64,000 nucleotides of DNA from Bacteroidales bacterium (GTDB lineage Bacteria > Bacteroidota > Bacteroidia > Bacteroidales > P3). A model generated the notes under the pieces. The model worked only from the letters and a program-made list of their open reading frames with translations, had not been told where the DNA came from and did no database searches. Every line of letters starts with the position of its first letter. Position 1 is the stretch's first letter. Where the stretch lies: positions 1 to 64,000 of the forward strand of contig SFPR01000002.1 of assembly GCA_004551865.1 (NCBI GenBank), written 5' to 3'. Shown here one piece after another: positions 17,532 through 26,021 of the stretch. A program made the position numbers and the translations under genes.

Positions 17532-18063
17532 TGACACTTCCAAACAATCTCCAAATCGTTTGATTTCCAAAAGAATTAATTTAACATTTGAAGTCGTTGT
17601 TATTTAACTCAAATTAAATTATGCCTTGGGGGGGTATTAAGAAAGTGCTTAGTAGAGTTATTAACATTTAAGGGTAATTACAAATTCGGGCTGTTGATAA
17701 CAAAGGAACTTTCTATTTATTGGTTCATTTTTAACATTTCAAGAGCGATTTTTTGTGCCGATTTTTCGCCATTTAGACCTCATTTGACGCAAAAAATCAT
17801 CATTTTGACAGCAAAAATCACCATTTTTGACACCCGCTTTTGCCCTTTTTCTGCAAAAATTGATTGGGCGAATAGGAGGTTATAGGTAGTTTATAGGGCT
17901 TCTATGGGGTCTATGACCTGATATGTTGGTTCGATAAAAACAGAATAGCAAAAGACATCGACAGAGGCTTTGTATTTTCTCTATCAAAGAGATTTTGTGA
18001 TTGTTGTTTCTTACTTTTTGTTCAACCCTCGGGCTGAAAAATGCAATTTTCATGGCAAAGCAC
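17532..18063. other. Gene-free stretch
   Basis: I see no credible gene here. The region is AT-rich, has a run of seven G at about 17628, and contains short repeats of the type GCAAAAATCAYCATTTTTGAC around 17788-17830. The only open frame (17694-17885) has no start context or recognisable sequence. Confidence 0.5.
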
Positions 18064-18178
18064 GCAACTCTCGGGCTGAAAGCCCAAAAGCACTTAGCTC
18101 GGGGCAGAGCATAAGCGTCGCCCCCGAGTGAAGCGATACCACATTATTTTCGCACTGTAAGGGCAAAAGCGTTGAATA
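18064..18178 (+). repeat. Dispersed structured repeat, copy A
   Basis: This segment of about 115 bp runs from CAACTCTCGGGCTGAAAG to GGGCAAAAGCGTTGAATA. It is nearly identical to copy B (19316-19431) and matches copy C on the other strand (62437-62549). A hairpin, GCTCGGGGC against GCCCCCGAGT, lies in the middle around a loop containing GAGCATAAGC. It is followed by CGCCGTTTT-family sequence (18206-18274), also shared with copy B. No protein is encoded. Confidence 0.75.
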
Positions 18179-18242
18179 CGGCTGATTTTTGGCAAACCAA
18201 ACCGCCGTTTTGTCCGACCAAAACGCCATTTCGCAAAAATAG

Positions 18243-18274
18243 AACGGCGAGTTATTTTGCCAACTCGCCGTTTT
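18243..18274 (-). terminator. Terminator of the higBA transcript (CGCCGTTTT family)
   Basis: The arms AACGGCGAGTT and AACTCGCCGTT form an 11-bp stem. On the minus strand it is followed by CTATTTTTGCG. It lies 60 bp after the antitoxin stop codon. An almost identical hairpin serves the next gene group at 19536. Confidence 0.7.
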
Positions 18275-18333
18275 AATCTCTCAAAAATCCAACAAAACCG
18301 AACCTTGCTTCAATCTGCCGAACTAATTCCCAA

Positions 18334-18672
18334 TCAGCTGTATTGAGCTTGCAGGCTTGCCGTTCGGGCTTGCCGTTCTTCGCTCGCTCTTTGTTCAGCA
18401 GCTCTCATACAATCGTTGTATTGAGTTTGCAGATTGAGCAAAGTGATTGCAGAAATACCGAGTATGCTTTCAATCTTTTCGGCTGTCGGTTTGTTCAGCG
18501 GTCGTTTACCCTTTATCAATTCATTCAAATGCGACCTCTGCATACCAATCATGATTGCAAAATCCTTTTGGGAAATTGCTCTTTCTTCCAATTCGTACCC
18601 CAAGATGCAACCCGGATGTGTTGCTTTCCAAGGTGTCATGTTTTCATTTCTTGTTGCCATAGTGGTCTTCAT
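18334..18672 (-). CDS. higA: HigA-type antitoxin, XRE-family HTH protein
   Basis: The 112-residue protein matches HigA: HPGCILGYELEERAISQKDFAIMIGMQRSHLNELIKGKRPLNKPTAEKIESILGI contains the helix-turn-helix (about residues 35-60), followed by LLNLQTQYN. Such antitoxins bind the toxin and repress their own promoter. The gene overlaps the upstream toxin gene by 29 bp, giving the toxin-first order typical of higBA. A later ATG at residue 12 (MTPWKATHPG) is also possible. Confidence 0.86.
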   Translation of the reverse strand: MKTTMATRNENMTPWKATHPGCILGYELEERAISQKDFAIMIGMQRSHLNELIKGKRPLNKPTAEKIESILGISAITLLNLQTQYNDCMRAAEQRASEERQARTASLQAQYS

Positions 18673-18967
18673 TTAATTCTATCAACGTTATCTCCAATCC
18701 GGTCTCGGTTTCTCTGAACAACAACCTTTCGACCCTGCTGTTAAACACCCGAACAGAGCTTAACGATATGTGTTTCAACTGTTCGTAGTGAAGAAAACTA
18801 TATTGCCTCAACTGTGAGACGTGTTCCAATGCACACATCAAGTTATATATGTCGGTCAGTTTTTGTACAAATTTCTTGTCTTTGGCAATCTTCTTATATC
18901 TTCCTGCATTCCTGCCGCAGAGAATAAGTTCTCGCAAGTCATCGTCTGCTATCTCTACCTTTATCAC
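18644..18967 (-). CDS. higB: HigB/RelE-like toxin
   Basis: The 107-residue protein ends with VRVFNSRVERLLFRETETGLEITLIELNEDHYG, the strand pattern of the RelE/HigB fold. LRELILCGRNAGRYKKIAKDKKFVQKL is near the start. Such toxins are ribosome-dependent mRNA interferases; activity here is inferred from family and pairing. It lacks the standard HigB N-terminus (IxSFxxK), so the exact subfamily is uncertain. It is followed by the HigA-like gene in an overlapping arrangement. Confidence 0.8.
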   Translation of the reverse strand: MIKVEIADDDLRELILCGRNAGRYKKIAKDKKFVQKLTDIYNLMCALEHVSQLRQYSFLHYEQLKHISLSSVRVFNSRVERLLFRETETGLEITLIELNEDHYGNKK

Positions 18968-18991
18968 GCAAGCCTGTTAATTTTCTCTCTG

Positions 18992-18999
18992 CAAAGGTA
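18992..18999 (-). promoter_or_regulatory. Promoter -7 element for higBA
   Basis: On the minus strand the sequence is TACCTTTG, an exact match to TAnnTTTG, 25 bp before the toxin start codon. Confidence 0.6.
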
Positions 19000-19066
19000 T
19001 GAAAAAAATACCAATCTCGGGAAATAAAACGCAGAAAATATACTCTTTGTTGCACCTTTGCCGATT

Positions 19067-19113
19067 GATAATCGGATTATAAAACAATTTTTTTGCTTGA
19101 TAATCGGATTATC
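19067..19113. repeat. Palindrome pair, GRTAAT-NNN-ATTAYC family
   Basis: Two units of GATAAT-CGG-ATTATM occupy 19067-19081 (last base changed) and 19099-19113. Their centres are 32 bp apart, and the linker contains a T7 tract. It lies upstream of the higBA promoter in a gene-free stretch (18968-19632) that otherwise holds repeat copy B and a terminator. Confidence 0.8.
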
Positions 19114-19315
19114 ATAGACTTAGAGTGCATTTAGAGCGGCTCTCATGTTTTTCAAAGCTGAACATTTTGTTCGCAATCTGAGAGACAACAAACGCTTTTG
19201 CCCTTGCAGAGCGAAATGTCTTTGTTTTGCTTACCCTCATGTGCCGCTTCGGGTTTCACGATTGCCGCTTCGGGTTTGCTTTTATACTTTTTGGGCTTTG
19301 CGTTTCTTATTTTTT

Positions 19316-19431
19316 GCACAACTCTCGGGCTGAAAGTCCAAAAGCAATTAGCTCGGGGCAGAGCGTAAGCGTCGCCCCGAGTAAAGCGATACCACATTAT
19401 TTTCGCACTGTAAGAGCAAAAGCGTTGAATA
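19316..19431 (+). repeat. Dispersed structured repeat, copy B
   Basis: It is a near-identical direct repeat of copy A, including the hairpin GCTCGGGGC/GCCCCGAGT and the terminal AGCAAAAGCGTTGAATA. After a 55-bp insertion relative to copy A, the homology resumes at 19489 with CGCCGATTTG and the terminator-type hairpin. The two composite copies therefore bracket the higBA module. The segment 19198-19260 just before it resembles part of the diverged element at 51826-51912. Confidence 0.75.
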
Positions 19432-19535
19432 TGACCTCGATTTTTGCGGTCTTGTTGCACCTTTGGCGGTTGGCAATACTGCTTCGCAAAACCAAACCGC
19501 CGATTTGTTTGACCAAAACGCCATTTCGCAAAAAT

Positions 19536-19569
19536 AAAACGGCGAGTTGCTTTGCCAACTCGCCGTTTT
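19536..19569 (-). terminator. Strong terminator of the parC transcript
   Basis: A 14-bp perfect stem (AAAACGGCGAGTTG with CAACTCGCCGTTTT) has a 6-base loop. On the minus strand it runs into ATTTTTG. It lies 64 bp after the stop of the gene at 19633-20460. Confidence 0.75.
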
Positions 19570-19632
19570 GTTTCTCAAAACCAACAAGGCTGAAAATCAG
19601 AACTCCAAAAGTGTTTTGACAAACAGAAGATG

Positions 19633-20460
19633 CTATTGAATTACATCGAAGTTGTCGAATGGTTTGTCGTCGGAAATGAGGTTGCCTTGTCTGCCTATGG
19701 AGTAGTACATTGTCGGATTGCCCGAGGTTTTTAGCCATACATATCTGTTCATCAGGAAGTTGAAGAAGTATCTTCCGCATAGTTCGGCATTGGAGTGTGC
19801 CAATAGGTAGGCATCGTTGGGGTTTATCTTCGTGAGGGTGTAGTCTGCATAGTATTGTCCGCCTGTTTTTTCGATAAATCCAAAGAAATCGTCCGTTGTT
19901 TCGTCATCGGCAAAGAAGATAAGGCAGGTGTTGGTGTCCGAGGTGTTGTATTTGAGCCATGTGTTCCACCTTATGCCGCTCAAAAGTTTGGTGTAGCTTA
20001 TTGTTTGGTTGTTGTCTTTTGCTGCAATGGTGTCATTGACCACAAATTCTTCCAACTCAAACTGTGCAACTTGGAGTGTGTGTTCGTTGGGTTGAAGGGT
20101 TTGTGGGAAGCTGTCTGCCTTGCATTCTCTGACATCAAATCCGAACGAGTTAAGCGTGGAAAGGAACTTGGTCTTAAAGACAGACAGCAAGATACTGTCG
20201 TTTACCTTGTCGCTAACAAGGGTATATTTCTTGGTGAGAAGGTCTTTTGTCTCGGCGTCAAGCTCATCAAATCCTTCCATCATCGAGAGCGTGGTGTTGG
20301 TGTGCAGTATTTCATCTACAAAATCGACATATACCACTTCGGTTTTTGATTTATCTTTCTGGTTTTCAATAAACTCTCTTGCAAAGTTCTGACTTTGTAC
20401 CGCAAGAGGCACAAAGCCCGAAACTAATATGCAAACTGCTGTAAACAAATTTCTTATCAT
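19633..20460 (-). CDS. Secreted protein of unknown function
   Basis: I do not recognise this 275-residue protein. It has a signal peptide (LFTAVCILVSGFVPLAVQSQ) and then a soluble domain with alternating acidic and hydrophobic stretches (VYVDFVDEILHTNTTLSM, FELEEFVVNDTIAA, TCLIFFADDETTDDFFGFIEK). It has no membrane helix after the signal, no lipobox and no T9SS tail. It starts 13 bp after parC and is probably cotranscribed with it. A periplasmic location is likely. Confidence 0.75.
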   Translation of the reverse strand: MIRNLFTAVCILVSGFVPLAVQSQNFAREFIENQKDKSKTEVVYVDFVDEILHTNTTLSMMEGFDELDAETKDLLTKKYTLVSDKVNDSILLSVFKTKFLSTLNSFGFDVRECKADSFPQTLQPNEHTLQVAQFELEEFVVNDTIAAKDNNQTISYTKLLSGIRWNTWLKYNTSDTNTCLIFFADDETTDDFFGFIEKTGGQYYADYTLTKINPNDAYLLAHSNAELCGRYFFNFLMNRYVWLKTSGNPTMYYSIGRQGNLISDDKPFDNFDVIQ

Positions 20461-20473
20461 GTCTATATGTTTT

Positions 20474-23032
20474 TTAGAATAATGAGCCTTGTATGGTGTC
20501 TTTATCGTTTAACTCGCTCGAAAAGTTGTCAAAGTCTTCATCGTCTTGTGTTGTTTCGCTCTCTTGCTCGTATGCAAGGGGTTCAAGCCAATGGATTTGG
20601 GCATCTTTGTTTTTGCTTACTCGTTTTCCTTTGGCTCTCCACTTGTATATGTCGCACAATTCGGTGAGTTCGTATTCTTTTCCTTCGATTTCTGCCCTCG
20701 GAAGCCAATCGGTAGAGAAGGTTTTCAGCTCTGCTCCTTCCTGATCTTCAAAGATGTTGATTTTCTTGTTGTTTAGTTCGACTATGAAGCGTTTGAGATA
20801 GAGCGATTGTCTGTCTTTGTCGATGTAGAAGACCGAAAGGGGTTTGTCGCTCACGAACTTTTCGATGTGAATAAGGTCGTCGTCAAAGTGGTTTGACAAG
20901 TCGTAGTTGGTAACTCTGTAATGTCCCGAGGCATAAAGGGTGAGTATTTTGTCGTCTGAGGAGAACTCTCCCAAAAAGATGCCTCTTTGGTCGGTGTTCA
21001 ATCGCTTTATGTCTTGGTCAAACCATATCTTGATTGCACTGAGGGTCGATATGCCTTCGGTTTTGCGGCTTATGCTCGATATGACTCGGTGTGTGAGTAT
21101 GTTGCCTTTTGAGCCTCGCGACTTGATTGCAAGGTCGGCAAAGTTGTATTCCATTCTGTTGGTCTTCAAACGGGGTGCAGGCTTCATAACTACGTTTATC
21201 ACTTCGGCTTCTCCGTTTGGATTGACACTCATATAAACTATCTTTGAGCCTTTTGTGCCTTGTGTGATGTCGTAATCTCGCGAGCGTATGATGCTTGTGA
21301 TGTTAAATCGCTTGACATAGTATTTGCCGAAAGCTCCGTCTTGATAGACAACGTTGAATGTGGTTCGGCTGTCGTTCTTTCTGAACACTCCGACGTACAA
21401 TATCTTCTTGCCGACATATTCTTTCTCTTGTACCTTTCGCACGGTGTAAGTTCCGTCTTTCCTTATGATGAGTATGTCGTCTATTGCCGAACAATCGCAC
21501 ACATATTCGCCCCCTTTGAGCTTGTAACCTACAAATCCGTCGGCATAGTTGCAACAAAGCTTTTCGTTGGCTATCGCAACAGTGGTTTCTTCTATCACGT
21601 CAAAGTTGCGTATCTCGGTTTTTCTTGTCCGATTTTTGCCATATTTGTTTTTAATTCGCTCAAAGTATGCAATGGCATAGTCAATCAGGTTGTCCAAGTC
21701 TTTTTGTACGGCGGCAATGTCGTCTTTGATTGCAATCAAAGTGTCGTCGGCTCGGTCGCTGTTGTATTTGGATATGCGGTCTATTGGTATTTTTCTAAGG
21801 CGATGAACATCGTCTATGGTAACTTCTCTTATCAGGTTTTTGACAAAGGGTTGCAAGCCTTTCATTATTGCATCGTCAATCGCCTGATCGGAAGTACATT
21901 TTTCCATTTTCTTATATACGCCCTCCTTGATGAAGATTCGCTCCAAGGAAATCCAATTCCACTTTTCGGTTAGCTCTTCGAGGGCTATTTCAAGCTCTTT
22001 TTTGAGCAGCTTTACGGTGTTTTCGGTCGATACTCTGAGTATTTCGCTCACCGAGGCAAAGCGTGGCTTCTCGTTTTCGATAACACAGGAGTTTGGAGAC
22101 AGGCTTACCTCGCAGTCGGTGAAGGCATAGAGTGCGTCAATGGTCTGATCGACCGATGTATCGCTCGGAATAGAGATGTTAATCTCGACTTCGGCTGCCG
22201 TATTGTTGTCTATCTTTTTGATTTTCAGCTGTCCCTTGTCGCAGGCTTTGACAATCGAATCGATAAGGCTGTCTGCCGTTGTGCCGAAAGGAACTTCTGT
22301 TATGGAGATTGTGCGTTGGTCTATCTGCTTTATGCGTGCCCTTACTCTCAAACGCCCTCCCCTCAGACCGTCATTGTATTTTGAGACTTCCATCAAGCCT
22401 CCCGTCGGAAAATCGGGGTAGATGCAGAACTCTTCTCCTCTCAATATGGCAATGGAAGCGTCAATCAGTTCGTTGAAGTTGTGAGGAAGAATTTCGCAAG
22501 CCAATCCCACCGCAATGCCTTTTGCTCCTTGTGCAAGCAAAAGAGGAAACTTGACAGGCAAAGTGTCAGGCTCCATGTTCCTTCCGTCGTATGAGGGGTG
22601 GAAAGTGGTAGTCTTTGGATTGAATACGACTTCTAATGCAAATTCTGACAGACGTGCTTCTATGTATCGGGGAGCTGCCGCTCCGTCTCCCGTGAGAATG
22701 TTTCCCCAGTTGCCTTGGCAGTCTATCAACAAGTCTTTTTGACCCATTGTAACCAAGGCTCCTGCGATTGAAGCGTCTCCGTGAGGGTGGTACTTCATGG
22801 TATTTCCCACTATGTTGGCGACTTTGTTGTAGCGTCCGTCTTCCAACTCTCTCATAGAGTGGAGTATTCGTCGCTGAACGGGCTTCAATCCGTCATTGAT
22901 GTGCGGAACGGCTCTCTCAAGTATCACATAAGAGGCATAATCCAAGAACCAGTCTTGAAACATTCCCCTTATGCTTGTGGTCTTGTGGGTTGTAATCTCG
23001 TTGTCAGAGTATGTGTTGTCTTCCATCGGCAT
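20474..23032 (-). CDS. parC: DNA topoisomerase IV subunit A ParC
   Basis: The 852-residue subunit cuts and rejoins DNA to decatenate daughter chromosomes. N-terminal motifs are YILERAVPHINDGLKPVQRRIL, YHPHGDASIAGALV and GDGAAAPRYIEARL, which contains the active-site Tyr. The C-terminal half is a degenerate beta-pinwheel without the GyrA-box, which separates it from GyrA. The matching parE is 12 kb away at 35.2 kb on the same strand. It begins 9 bp after lemA. An alternative start is the second Met, two codons later. Confidence 0.95.
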   Translation of the reverse strand: MPMEDNTYSDNEITTHKTTSIRGMFQDWFLDYASYVILERAVPHINDGLKPVQRRILHSMRELEDGRYNKVANIVGNTMKYHPHGDASIAGALVTMGQKDLLIDCQGNWGNILTGDGAAAPRYIEARLSEFALEVVFNPKTTTFHPSYDGRNMEPDTLPVKFPLLLAQGAKGIAVGLACEILPHNFNELIDASIAILRGEEFCIYPDFPTGGLMEVSKYNDGLRGGRLRVRARIKQIDQRTISITEVPFGTTADSLIDSIVKACDKGQLKIKKIDNNTAAEVEINISIPSDTSVDQTIDALYAFTDCEVSLSPNSCVIENEKPRFASVSEILRVSTENTVKLLKKELEIALEELTEKWNWISLERIFIKEGVYKKMEKCTSDQAIDDAIMKGLQPFVKNLIREVTIDDVHRLRKIPIDRISKYNSDRADDTLIAIKDDIAAVQKDLDNLIDYAIAYFERIKNKYGKNRTRKTEIRNFDVIEETTVAIANEKLCCNYADGFVGYKLKGGEYVCDCSAIDDILIIRKDGTYTVRKVQEKEYVGKKILYVGVFRKNDSRTTFNVVYQDGAFGKYYVKRFNITSIIRSRDYDITQGTKGSKIVYMSVNPNGEAEVINVVMKPAPRLKTNRMEYNFADLAIKSRGSKGNILTHRVISSISRKTEGISTLSAIKIWFDQDIKRLNTDQRGIFLGEFSSDDKILTLYASGHYRVTNYDLSNHFDDDLIHIEKFVSDKPLSVFYIDKDRQSLYLKRFIVELNNKKINIFEDQEGAELKTFSTDWLPRAEIEGKEYELTELCDIYKWRAKGKRVSKNKDAQIHWLEPLAYEQESETTQDDEDFDNFSSELNDKDTIQGSLF

Positions 23033-23041
23033 AGTGTATGA

Positions 23042-23632
23042 TTAAAACTCCACTTGGGGAGCAACATCTGCACCTTTTTGTGCTTCAAAGTATGCTTTCT
23101 TCTCAAATCCGAGGCAGGAAGCAGCTATATTTGTGGGAAAGCGTCTTATGCTTGTGTTGTAATTGTTCACAATGTCGGCATAGCGTTGTCTTTCGACTGC
23201 AATTCGGTTTTCTGTTCCCTCGAGTTGTGATTGCAACTGCAAGAAATTTTGATTTGCTTTCAAGTCGGGATAACGCTCAATTACCACATTCAGACCCTTC
23301 AATGCAGAGCTGAGTGCGTCTTGAGACTGTTGAAACTGAGCCATCTGCTCTTGCGTTGCGTTGTTTGCGTCAATTTTTACTTGCGTTGCGTTGTTTCTTG
23401 CCTCTATGACTTTGAGCAAGGTCTCTTCCTCGTGCTTTGCATATCCCTTTACGGTGCTTACAAGATTTGGAATAAGGTCCATACGTCTCTGATATTGACT
23501 TTCGACCTTTGACCACTGCTGTGAGCAAGCCTCTTCTTTCTTTACAAGAGAGTTATAGGTGGTCAGAAAAAACAAACCTACGATTGCAACAAGTGCAACT
23601 ACCACAATGATTGAAATGTTCTTTTTATTCAT
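23042..23632 (-). CDS. lemA: LemA family protein
   Basis: The 196-residue protein has one N-terminal membrane helix (ISIIVVVALVAIVGLFFLTTY). The LemA core follows: NSLVKKEEACSQQWSKVESQYQRRMDLIPNLVSTVKGYAKHEEETL, then RFPTNIAASCLGFEKKAYFEA. LemA proteins form helical bundles facing the cytoplasm or periplasm; their biochemical role is poorly known. The adjacent TPM-domain gene is a common partner. Confidence 0.95.
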   Translation of the reverse strand: MNKKNISIIVVVALVAIVGLFFLTTYNSLVKKEEACSQQWSKVESQYQRRMDLIPNLVSTVKGYAKHEEETLLKVIEARNNATQVKIDANNATQEQMAQFQQSQDALSSALKGLNVVIERYPDLKANQNFLQLQSQLEGTENRIAVERQRYADIVNNYNTSIRRFPTNIAASCLGFEKKAYFEAQKGADVAPQVEF

Positions 23633-23676
23633 ATTTGTAACTTTTTGTCTTGATATATAATATATGTGTTGCAGGC

Positions 23677-24918
23677 TCAGAACTTGCCGCCTCCGCCTCC
23701 GCCTCCCGAAAAGCCGCCTCCCCAGCCTCCCGAAAAGCCTCCGCCTTTGCCAATTCCGCCGCCCCCTCCTGCAACAATGACGGGAGGAGTTTTGGGAATA
23801 ACGCTCAATTTCTCTCCTTTATGATGACAATTCTCACATTCATACACCGTTTTCATCAATCCGTCTTGAAGAGCCGTTGCATGGCTGACCACTTTCTCAT
23901 ACTTTTTGTGGTAGGTCTTTGCTTTGCACGACGGACACTCCTGATAGCTTGAGAGGGTCTTGTCATACGAATAGACAAAGGTCGAATGGCATTTGTCGCA
24001 CAACCATACGTCATAGTTTTTGCTGCCGAGGGTTTCTTCCAACTGCTTAACCTCATCGAGATATTGGTCTTCTTCTGCTTCGGAAAGAAGTTTCATCTTC
24101 GCTCCACACTCACAGACTATCTTCTTTCGCCTTACCCCGGGAATGATTATACCATATATGCAGATAAGAAGCACAATCAAAGAGGGCAAAAACACAAATC
24201 CTACAACAATCCACCCGATTGAGTGTTTTTTTATTCTACGTATCTTATCGACTTTGTATTTCGGATTGATCTTTGAGCCTGAGCGAGAGATAAAAACAAG
24301 AGCAAGCACAAGGAATACTCCACACAGAATTGCATATATTGTATTAAACGTACTCATGTCGGCAGGTTCTTTCGGAGCAAAGCCGTTCTGCTCATACTCA
24401 TCGTAGATAACGGAACATACTCTCTCTACTCCCGAGAGCATTCCTCCCGACCAATCTCCCTTTTTGAAAAGGGGAGCCATCGTTTCTTGAAAAATTTCGG
24501 TTGCCTTGCTATCTGTCAATGCTCCCTCCAAGCCGTAGCCTGTCCTCATAAACAAATCGCGAGCTTTTACACACAGAAGAATTATCAATCCATTGTCAGA
24601 GCCTTTCTGTCCAACCTTCCAAAGGTCGAAGAGTTCCATCGACAAATCTCTTGCCGAGCAATCCTCATTTCCGTTTATCACAACAACCGCCACTTGTGCC
24701 GTTGTCTTGCGATAAAGCGTGTCCAACATGCTGTTTATCTTTGCTTCGGTCTGTTCGTCAAGCAGGTTGTCTTGGTCTGACACATAGCACGAAGGGCAAA
24801 TCTTCTTGGGGTCGAGAATATCCTTTGCTTCTATCGACTGACTTCTGACTTTGCTGCCGCAAAGAAGTGTAAGAACCAAAAATATCAAGGTGCAAAGCAC
24901 CCGAAATGTTGTTTTCAT
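23677..24918 (-). CDS. TPM domain (DUF477/YgcG-like) membrane protein
   Basis: The roughly 413-residue protein begins with a signal peptide (LCTLIFLVLTLLCGSKVRSQ). A TPM domain covers about residues 40-190 (VSDQDNLLDEQTEAKINSML, TTAQVAVVVINGNEDCS, LLCVKARDLFMRTGYGLEGAL). Two membrane helices and a Cys-rich zinc-ribbon-like part follow (CECGAKM, CDKCHSTF, CPSCKAK, CENCHHKG). The tail is Gly-rich (GGWGGGFSGGGGG), as usual in YgcG-like proteins. The start at 24918 is chosen because a promoter lies just upstream and the signal peptide begins there; the frame is open to 25020. LemA-TPM pairs recur in many bacteria. Confidence 0.9.
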   Translation of the reverse strand: MKTTFRVLCTLIFLVLTLLCGSKVRSQSIEAKDILDPKKICPSCYVSDQDNLLDEQTEAKINSMLDTLYRKTTAQVAVVVINGNEDCSARDLSMELFDLWKVGQKGSDNGLIILLCVKARDLFMRTGYGLEGALTDSKATEIFQETMAPLFKKGDWSGGMLSGVERVCSVIYDEYEQNGFAPKEPADMSTFNTIYAILCGVFLVLALVFISRSGSKINPKYKVDKIRRIKKHSIGWIVVGFVFLPSLIVLLICIYGIIIPGVRRKKIVCECGAKMKLLSEAEEDQYLDEVKQLEETLGSKNYDVWLCDKCHSTFVYSYDKTLSSYQECPSCKAKTYHKKYEKVVSHATALQDGLMKTVYECENCHHKGEKLSVIPKTPPVIVAGGGGGIGKGGGFSGGWGGGFSGGGGGGGKF

Positions 24919-24948
24919 TCTGTAAATCCGAGCCTTGTTTTTGAGGAA

Positions 24949-24956
24949 CAAAGTTA
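24949..24956 (-). promoter_or_regulatory. Promoter -7 element for the TPM-lemA-parC transcript
   Basis: The minus strand reads TAACTTTG, an exact TAnnTTTG match, 30 bp before the chosen ATG at 24918. Confidence 0.6.
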
Positions 24957-25029
24957 GAATTTTTTTTTGAATTGCTTGAAATCTGCCAAAAAAAAGTCTG
25001 CCGAAGCGGCTCTTTGTCAAAAAAATTCA

Positions 25030-25037
25030 TAGCTTTG
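25030..25037 (+). promoter_or_regulatory. Promoter -7 element for trxB
   Basis: TAGCTTTG matches TAnnTTTG and lies 34 bp before the trxB ATG. It is divergent from the TPM promoter about 75 bp away. Confidence 0.55.
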
Positions 25038-25071
25038 CAATCACAAAAACAAATCGAAAAAATAAATCATA

Positions 25072-26016
25072 ATGAACACAGAAAAGATAAAATGCCTCAT
25101 CATAGGCTCAGGTCCGGCCGGCTATACAGCAGCCATTTATGCAGCAAGAGCAGACCTTAACCCCGTTGTATTTGAGGGAATGCAGGCAGGAGGACAGCTG
25201 ACTATCACAACAGAGATTGAAAACTTCCCCGGATACCCCGAGGGTGTTGCAGGTACTGAAATGATGTCTCAGTTGAAAGCTCAGGCAGAAAGATTTGGAA
25301 CTTCCGTTCGACCCGAAAGCATAACCAAAGCAGATTTCAGCCACCGACCTTTTGCAATCGAAACAGAAAGCGGAGCAAACATTTTGGCAGAAAGCGTCAT
25401 TATTGCAACTGGAGCAAGTGCAAGATGGTTGGGATTGGAAAGCGAGCAGAAGTTTATGGGTCAGGGAGTTTCGGCTTGTGCAACTTGCGATGGCTTTTTC
25501 TACAAAAACCAAGTTGTTGCGGTAATCGGAGGAGGCGATACTGCCTGTGAGGAAGCAAGTTACTTGTCCAAGATATGCAAAAAGGTCTATTTGGTTGTAA
25601 GACGCAACGAGTTGAGAGCTTCAAAAGCCATGCAGGAAAGAGTGTTTGCCAACGAAAAGATAGAAGTGCTTTGGAATAGCAAACCAAACGAAATTTTGGG
25701 AGACATTGACGGCGTTAATGGTTTGAGAATAGAAGACTCCAAGAGCGGAGAGACCAAAGACATAGAGCTTATGGGAGTATTCCTTGCGATTGGACACAAA
25801 CCAAACACCGACCTTTTCAAAGAACAAATCGAGCTTGACGCACAAGGCTACATCAAAACTTTGGATAAGAGCAGCAAAACGAACATTGAGGGTGTGTTTG
25901 CGGCAGGCGATGTCATGGACCCTTCGTATCGTCAAGCTATTGTGGCAGCCGGAAGCGGTTGTAAGGCAGCAATGGACTGCGAAAGGTTCTTGATAGAAAA
26001 TCCGATAGCCGAATAG
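25072..26016 (+). CDS. trxB: Thioredoxin reductase TrxB
   Basis: The 314-residue flavoprotein reduces thioredoxin with NADPH. It has the FAD loop IIGSGPAGYTAAIYAARA, QLTITTEIENFPGYPEGV, the redox-active ACATCDGFFYKN (Cys-Ala-Thr-Cys), the NADPH loop VIGGGDTACEEASYL and the C-terminal VFAAGDVMDPSYRQAIVAAGSGC. A thioredoxin partner is encoded at 54.9 kb. Confidence 0.97.
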   Translation: MNTEKIKCLIIGSGPAGYTAAIYAARADLNPVVFEGMQAGGQLTITTEIENFPGYPEGVAGTEMMSQLKAQAERFGTSVRPESITKADFSHRPFAIETESGANILAESVIIATGASARWLGLESEQKFMGQGVSACATCDGFFYKNQVVAVIGGGDTACEEASYLSKICKKVYLVVRRNELRASKAMQERVFANEKIEVLWNSKPNEILGDIDGVNGLRIEDSKSGETKDIELMGVFLAIGHKPNTDLFKEQIELDAQGYIKTLDKSSKTNIEGVFAAGDVMDPSYRQAIVAAGSGCKAAMDCERFLIENPIAE

Positions 26017-26021
26017 AGAGA

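Noticed and set aside
17694..17885. A 63-codon plus-strand frame in the gene-free stretch
   Set aside because: No promoter, signal peptide or recognisable sequence; composition follows the local AT-rich repeats.
18334..19600. Insertion sequence carrying higBA
   Set aside because: The flanking repeats are direct and non-coding; no transposase, inverted ends or target duplication could be seen.
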